Shown here in pieces: positions 20,637 to 24,333 of a stretch of 24,333 nt of DNA. Location of the stretch: positions 25,606 to 49,938 of the forward strand of contig NWUY0300027953.1 in NCBI GenBank assembly GCA_004151065.3, given 5' to 3'. Below the pieces are notes generated by a model that had not been told where the DNA came from, ran no database searches, and was given only the letters and a program-made list of their open reading frames with translations. Made by a program: the position numbers and the translations under genes. Positions within the stretch are counted from its first letter, which is position 1, and each line of letters starts with the position of its first letter. Source of the DNA: Larix sibirica. Its lineage: Eukaryota > Streptophyta > Pinopsida > Pinales > Pinaceae.

Positions 20637-21491
20637 TTATGTTTCATTATCGTAGGAATCGGTTGATTCTACTTGCATTGGAGAGTTGTTTTCTTCTTCA
20701 ACATGTTCATTGACAATTTGCTCCCATGTATCATCGCTGGAAATGTTCTCGGATCTATAGAGCAGAGTGTTGCATAGTTTAATTAAAGCAAGCATGACAT
20801 TGCAAGGGCAAACATTCCTGGATAAATATGCATTCTTGTATTCCAATTTTCTTTTCAACATCACTACAATTTTCTTTGGATCCTGTAGGCTTCTAAGAAA
20901 TGCCTTTTGTATCTTGTCCAAGTCTGAAGACACATTTATAATTGTTCATGTAAGTGTAAGTTGCGCTCTTTTGTAGCTTAATTGTCTTATTTGAGCAAAG
21001 GCTATTCTTGGTGACACTAATATTTCTTCTAGTGGTGTTAAACTTGTAACAAAATCTAGTTTTTCATTGCGACGGATTCGCAGAGGAATTGCAATTGCAG
21101 GTATCTTTCCATTGCACAAAGCTTTCTTGCATTTTTTGCAAATTTGTTGATCTAGTTTTTCATTGCGACGGATTCGCAGAAGAATTGCAATTGCAGGTAT
21201 CTTTCCACTGCACAAAGCTTTCTTGCATTTTTTGCAAATTTGTTGGTTTATTTCAATTGTCTTTAGATCATAATCTATTGACAGAGATGCATGGTTCAAA
21301 ATGTCAGTATTATTGACTATGTCCATGTCCTTCTGGAATTGCAAGCGCTCACAAAGAATACAAGGGTGAGTTGGTGTGTCATTAAGAAGTTTCCAGTATG
21401 CTTTGATTGTTGTTGAGGATTTTACATGTCTCTTTTTCCTAATTGGGGTAACATGTTTTTCTGCACTTATTCTTCGTTTTAGGTTGCACAA
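20637..21491 (-). pseudogene. DUF6570-like N-terminal region of the Helentron polyprotein
   Basis: One minus-strand frame spans the whole block with a single TGA at 20946-20948. It starts with a Cys-pair segment (HPCILCERL), continues with QQICKKCKKALCxGKIPAIA, LTPLEEILVSPRIAFAQIRQL, INVSSDLDKIQ, VVMLKRKLEYKNAYLSRNV and LALIKLCNTLLY. This order of zinc-binding Cys pairs and the TPLEE...RI segment matches the DUF6570 region found upstream of Rep in many Helitrons and Helentrons. A role in DNA binding is plausible but not shown. An in-frame 96-bp tandem duplication lies inside it (21056-21247), doubling one Cys-pair motif. The same frame continues left past a TAA (20637-20639) into Rep. Confidence 0.8.
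21056..21247. repeat. 96-bp in-frame tandem duplication in the DUF6570-like region
   Basis: Two copies, 21056-21151 and 21152-21247, differ at only about three positions. The unit encodes 32 residues that include QQICKKCKKAL and IPAIAI, so a Cys-pair motif and its following stretch are doubled without breaking the frame. The high identity, against the general decay, points to a late event. Confidence 0.95.
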
Positions 21492-21715
21492 TATTTTAAT
21501 TCTAGTACCATGGATCTTTTTGCAAGTGCTACTCGCCTCTTTGTCATTTTCTATTGGGAAATGTTCAAATTCTATGTCCTATTGACCTATAAGTTTAGAT
21601 TCATTACATGCAGGTTTTTCCTATTGATGACTAAATCTTTTATGAGTAGACAAATTGCTCTCATATGAAAAATGTTCTATGCAACTTCATGTATCAACGT
21701 TATTGCATTTCAGAG
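21492..21715 (-). pseudogene. inter-domain linker of the Helentron polyprotein
   Basis: The same frame runs on between the OTU-like part and the DUF6570-like part, with three stops (a TGA and two TAGs, the latter each directly after a Gln codon). The residues (for example FEHFPIENDKEASSTCKKIH) are polar and without a named domain. It serves as a linker in the long Helentron open frame. Confidence 0.6.
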
Positions 21716-22300
21716 AAAGCAACATGATATTTGCAGTAGGGCTCATTTCTTTCAAAATGCAAACATCCATGTCATGCAGAGATGTGCATGAATCGACATC
21801 AATTCCTTGTTTCTTAAGCAATGGCCAGTAATGCATGTGTGAATTGCCAATGTCAAACTACATTAGATTGAGTGTATTTGAAGAGGCACACGACAAATGG
21901 AATCTTGTAACTATTTTATTTGACTGAATTCTCCAGATATGTATATTGACATTGAAAAGTTCACATAGCCACTAGAATGCAAATGCTCCTCCTTCTATAT
22001 TTCCTTCTCTATACAACTTTGATAAATTGACAATATATGCTTATGGATTAGCAATGCATTGCTTGTTCGTTATATACTCATTCAAAATATACCTATTGAA
22101 ACAATCAATTGTCCTAATGTCATTTCCATTGTAAGAGTTGCAAAAGATATGTGCTACTATTCTTCACAAAGAGGGAATGCCAAAATTCATTTTGAATGTG
22201 CATATTGATTCAAACAATGAGTCATGGCAATCATTGGGAAAAAAATCAATTGGAATAAGATGTTGTCGTGAAAATGCCCGATCAATTGATAACATGTCTA
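21716..22300 (-). pseudogene. OTU-like cysteine protease segment, second unit
   Basis: The unit starts around LIPIDFFPNDC and HDSLFESICTF (22200-22260) and ends with HLSCASSNTLNLM and NSHMHYWPLL, whose His (21831-21833) followed by Tyr fits the conserved C-terminal His of OTU proteases. The middle carries GGAFAF and WLCELFNVNIHIW, as in OTU domains where a short strand precedes the His motif. Aligned on Leu-Phe, Ser occupies the place of the active-site Cys, although a Cys lies three residues earlier, so catalysis is doubtful. Four stops, all TGA, TAA or TAG, interrupt the frame. OTU domains cleave ubiquitin-type linkages, and some Helentron-family elements carry them; their use to the transposon is unknown. 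Confidence 0.65.
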
Positions 22301-22730
22301 ATTGAGCTACTAGAGCATCATTTGCAATTGGACATATGACTGGTGCACTTTGCACATGGTCAGTGTATGGGTTCAATTTACATGATAACAATGGCTCAAA
22401 GTGACCACATGCCATGACCCTACCATGAAACAAAATATTAATCTCATATTCCTTGCTGTTAACTTTGAAGCACAGATACTTTGTCTTTTTTTCAAATGAC
22501 CAGATGCAAACGGAAACATTTATCCATTTTGAAAACCATTTGACACAAAAAAATATCTCCCCAAAGACTAGTTTCTGAAATGCTTTGCAACTGTGCAGCA
22601 GACAAAGACATTCAATGCAAAATGCATTTGTATCATTCAGACCATGCAATTAGTGAAGGAAACTATAATTAATTATGTTTTCATTGAAGAGCCTATGGGT
22701 GTCTAGAAGCCAAATTTTCCCTAAACTGAT
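22301..22730 (-). pseudogene. OTU-like segment, first unit (C-terminal half) at the Helentron N terminus
   Basis: The frame carries INVSVCIWSFEKKTKYLCFK, then YEINILFHGRVMACGHFEPLL. This repeats the layout seen in the second unit (a VxIxIW strand, then a small polar stretch, then a His-aromatic pair followed by Pro-Leu-Leu), so it looks like the C-terminal half of a first OTU-like unit. Upstream, a stop (TAA near 22651) separates WLLDTHRLFNENIINYSF, which may belong to the same reading frame. The beginning of the polyprotein is not defined. The assignment is by pattern and by position in front of the second unit. Confidence 0.5.
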
Positions 22731-24000
22731 TTACTATTCCTTCTCTAATTTCAATAGATGAATATCAGAAATGTGTCAATACTGTAAGTGCATAGAACAA
22801 ACAGTGTCTTGGACGATAGTAGAAGCTTTTCAAGTGAAATATCCCATGTCTAGCCAATATAGAGTCAATGCCATGAATATTTGAATCACACATTGCAAAA
22901 GCACATGGACTGTCCAAGGGGCATCATTCACAACAACTATCTATTTGTTGATCCATATAAACGATTGAAAGATATGCACGCTACATAGGAAAAATGGGTC
23001 AAAGCATATGTTCTTACAACTACAATATTTGTTGATGGTACATGCATTCAACATAATAACAGAGAGTTAAAAAAGGACTCTCTTGTTTCTCCTTGCATTC
23101 AACGTAATAACATAAGATTTTCCTAGACACAATGCACTTAAAAAAAAGACTCTCTTGTTTCTCCTTGCAGATTTTATAACAGAAAATTCAAAAAAAAGGA
23201 CACACCAATATGTCATTGCAGACAAGATTTAAATTGGAATATATAAAATTTACAAGTCTGTGCTGTAAAAGCTGGTAAATTTGCACTGTAAAAGCAATTC
23301 TCCTTGTTTCTCCTTGCAAATTTTATAACAGGAAATTAAAAAAAAAGACACATCAATATGTATTCACACAAAATTTACATAGAAATACTTTCCAGATAGT
23401 TACAGGAAATATGAATAAATTTTACAGGAAATATAGCTGGAAATAAGATCCATAGAAAGATAAAAAATATGGCAGAGTAGTGTTTCTTTATTGCCAATTC
23501 CTTGTCATTACACTCATAATAAAAGTCAATGCAATGCACTGCAGATAGTGCAGAAGAAACTGACAGACAAAGGGGAAAATGATTGACCAAATCTATAATG
23601 GAAGACAAGTGGCAAAAAAAACTGAACACAACTGACAAAGCAAGAACGCTGACAATCCCAAAATCCAATTGCATGAAGCAAGCGCGCAGTCTGAATTCAT
23701 TGTCAGATGACTACATTCTATTTTGTGAATAAATAAATATAAAATTTTACAATATGTCAAATCTATGCATTACAAAGACTAGGTTGTATCTACAAGGTAT
23801 ACATTTCCAATTGCAACTAGAACTAAATTGCAACTATTGCCTTGCCAATTTACAGAATACACAAAGTAGACCGTAGACCATAACTATTGCGTTGTCTGGC
23901 ATATTTTTCTGCTCGGAATCTGCACACTTCAAGTGCAAGCACTCTAGGCAAGAAGGACTATTTCACTAAGGAAAACAACAAAAATGAAAAGCACATAAAA
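22731..24000. other. AT-rich stretch with short repeats, no gene seen
   Basis: No coding signal was found; the open minus-strand piece at 23375-23674 is a hydrophobic, low-information frame. The stretch should contain the 5' end of the Helentron, but I found no terminal motif. Short repeats at 23060-23370 are listed separately. Confidence 0.45.
23060..23370. repeat. cluster of short interspersed direct repeats
   Basis: The string CTTGTTTCTCCTTGCA occurs at about 23082, 23143 and 23304. Two of these copies continue with (G/A)ATTTTATAACAG(A/G)AAATT and an A-run followed by GACACA(C/T)CAATATGT (from about 23168 and 23327). The first copy continues differently (TTCAACGTAATAAC), itself echoing TTCAACATAATAAC at about 23047. 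Period is irregular. Such short repeats are common beside rolling-circle transposon ends but are not diagnostic. Confidence 0.6.
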
Positions 24001-24027
24001 GTCAATGCCTTTACAGTGCTATACAAG

Positions 24028-24106
24028 GGCGAGCCTTATTAAACAGACAGACTCGCATTTAAGGCGAGCCTTATTAAACAGAGAGACTCGCATTTAAGGC
24101 GAGCCT
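24028..24106. repeat. 35-bp tandem repeat, two full copies and a partial third
   Basis: The unit starts GGCGAGCCTTATTAAACAGA and continues with a CAGACTCGCATTTAA-like part. Copies are at 24028-24062 and 24063-24097, with one mismatch, and a partial copy at 24098-24106. It stands at the edge between AT-rich DNA and the CpG-richer terminal segment. Confidence 0.95.
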
Positions 24107-24333
24107 ATCCGGTGCTAAACCCATCCGCACCCATCCATGGCATGGTATGGACATTCATGGTATACACCTGCTCCGGCGACGGGAAAATAAGACGTCCAAT
24201 CTACCTGACACACTATTTACTCGAGCGTATCCACCGGTTCCGGCTCCACTCCCCAGCTACTGTGTATAATTAGACGTCTAATCCACGATCCACCTCTCAC
24301 ACTATGCGGAAAACGTCATCGCAAAAATTTGAA
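24107..24333. other. CpG-richer segment, possible promoter-proximal DNA
   Basis: The composition changes here: CG dinucleotides (for example in CTCCGGCGACGGG and CACCGGTTCCGG) are frequent compared with the rest of the window. Two related blocks around GACGTC are present (24188-24200 and 24269-24282). The pattern could be a promoter or 5' leader of a host gene beyond the right edge, but no start codon context or gene is visible. Confidence 0.3.
24269..24282. promoter_or_regulatory. perfect 14-bp palindrome ATTAGACGTCTAAT
   Basis: The sequence reads the same on both strands and has a GACGTC centre with the ACGT core bound by plant bZIP factors. A related block, TAAGACGTCCAAT, lies about 80 bp to the left (24188-24200). 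This supports a paired regulatory element, but binding is not shown. Confidence 0.4.

Larger units (their letters stand above)
16335..22730 (-). mobile_element. decayed Helentron (Helitron2-type) rolling-circle transposon, coding part
   Basis: About 6.4 kb of minus strand encode, in order, OTU-like segments, a DUF6570-like region, a Rep nuclease with an HUH-type motif and paired tyrosines, a Pif1-type helicase and an EEP endonuclease. Rep-helicase fusions define Helitrons, and the added EEP domain marks the Helentron/Helitron2 branch. The coding region is broken by in-frame stops and a few frameshifts, so the copy is dead, but it is close to full length. The limits given are those of recognisable coding sequence; the true termini were not found. 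Confidence 0.85.

Noticed and set aside
20540-22649. Alternative genetic code or stop readthrough to explain the long frame with stops
   Set aside because: All three stop codons occur and there are real frameshifts elsewhere in the same element, so decay is the simpler reading.
23375-23674. 99-codon hydrophobic minus-strand frame resembling a membrane protein
   Set aside because: AT-rich DNA easily produces Phe/Ile/Leu-rich frames; there is no family match and no gene signals around it.
1-24333. CRISPR arrays, tRNA or rRNA genes, bacterial operons
   Set aside because: No regular repeat-spacer pattern, no tRNA clover-leaf box pairs and no rRNA wording were seen; the content is eukaryotic transposon DNA.

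Overview
This window looks like nuclear DNA of a plant. It is AT-rich, holds no intact gene that I can recognise, and is built from decayed transposable elements and degenerate repeats. The Ty3/gypsy element at the left is of a plant type (order gag, protease, RT, RNase H, integrase; PBS resembling the common TGGCGCCGTTG type). The loose, repeat-rich layout would suit a large-genome land plant such as a gymnosperm or fern, but the species cannot be settled from the sequence.

Layout. (1) About 660-8250, minus strand: one degraded Ty3/gypsy retrotransposon. A likely 5' LTR lies at 7688 to about 8250, a PBS at 7667-7685, gag at 7027-5340 with five CCHC-knuckle positions, protease at 4813-4137, RT/RNase H at 3360-2014 and integrase at 1900-780. 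It is broken by stops and frameshifts. No matching 3' LTR was found. (2) 8250-12720: non-coding and repetitive, with degenerate direct repeats of about 150-180, 303 and 250 bp and a possible small solo LTR at 11314-11478. (3) 12723-14180: a clear direct duplication of about 730 bp, with a smaller repeat of about 81 bp inside each copy. (4) 14180-16330: mostly unassigned, with one exon-like 71-codon open block (15083-14871) bounded by good splice signals on the minus strand. (5) About 16330-22730, minus strand: a nearly full-length decayed rolling-circle transposon of the Helentron (Helitron2) type. In coding order it has two OTU-like segments, a DUF6570-like zinc region, a HUH Rep domain, a Pif1-type helicase and an EEP endonuclease. 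(6) 22740-24000: AT-rich DNA with short repeats. (7) 24000-24333: a CpG-richer segment with a 35-bp tandem repeat and a 14-bp perfect palindrome around GACGTC.

The most notable item is the Helentron. An EEP endonuclease fused behind the helicase, with OTU-like sequence in front of Rep, is the Helentron arrangement; typical flowering-plant Helitrons lack the EEP domain. From 22649 to about 20540 the reading frame is interrupted only by stops explicable as C-to-T changes (TGA for CGA, TAG for CAG, TAA for CAA), as expected from decay of a methylated, silenced element. Two recent tandem duplications (96 bp in frame, 25 bp out of frame) sit in the same coding region.
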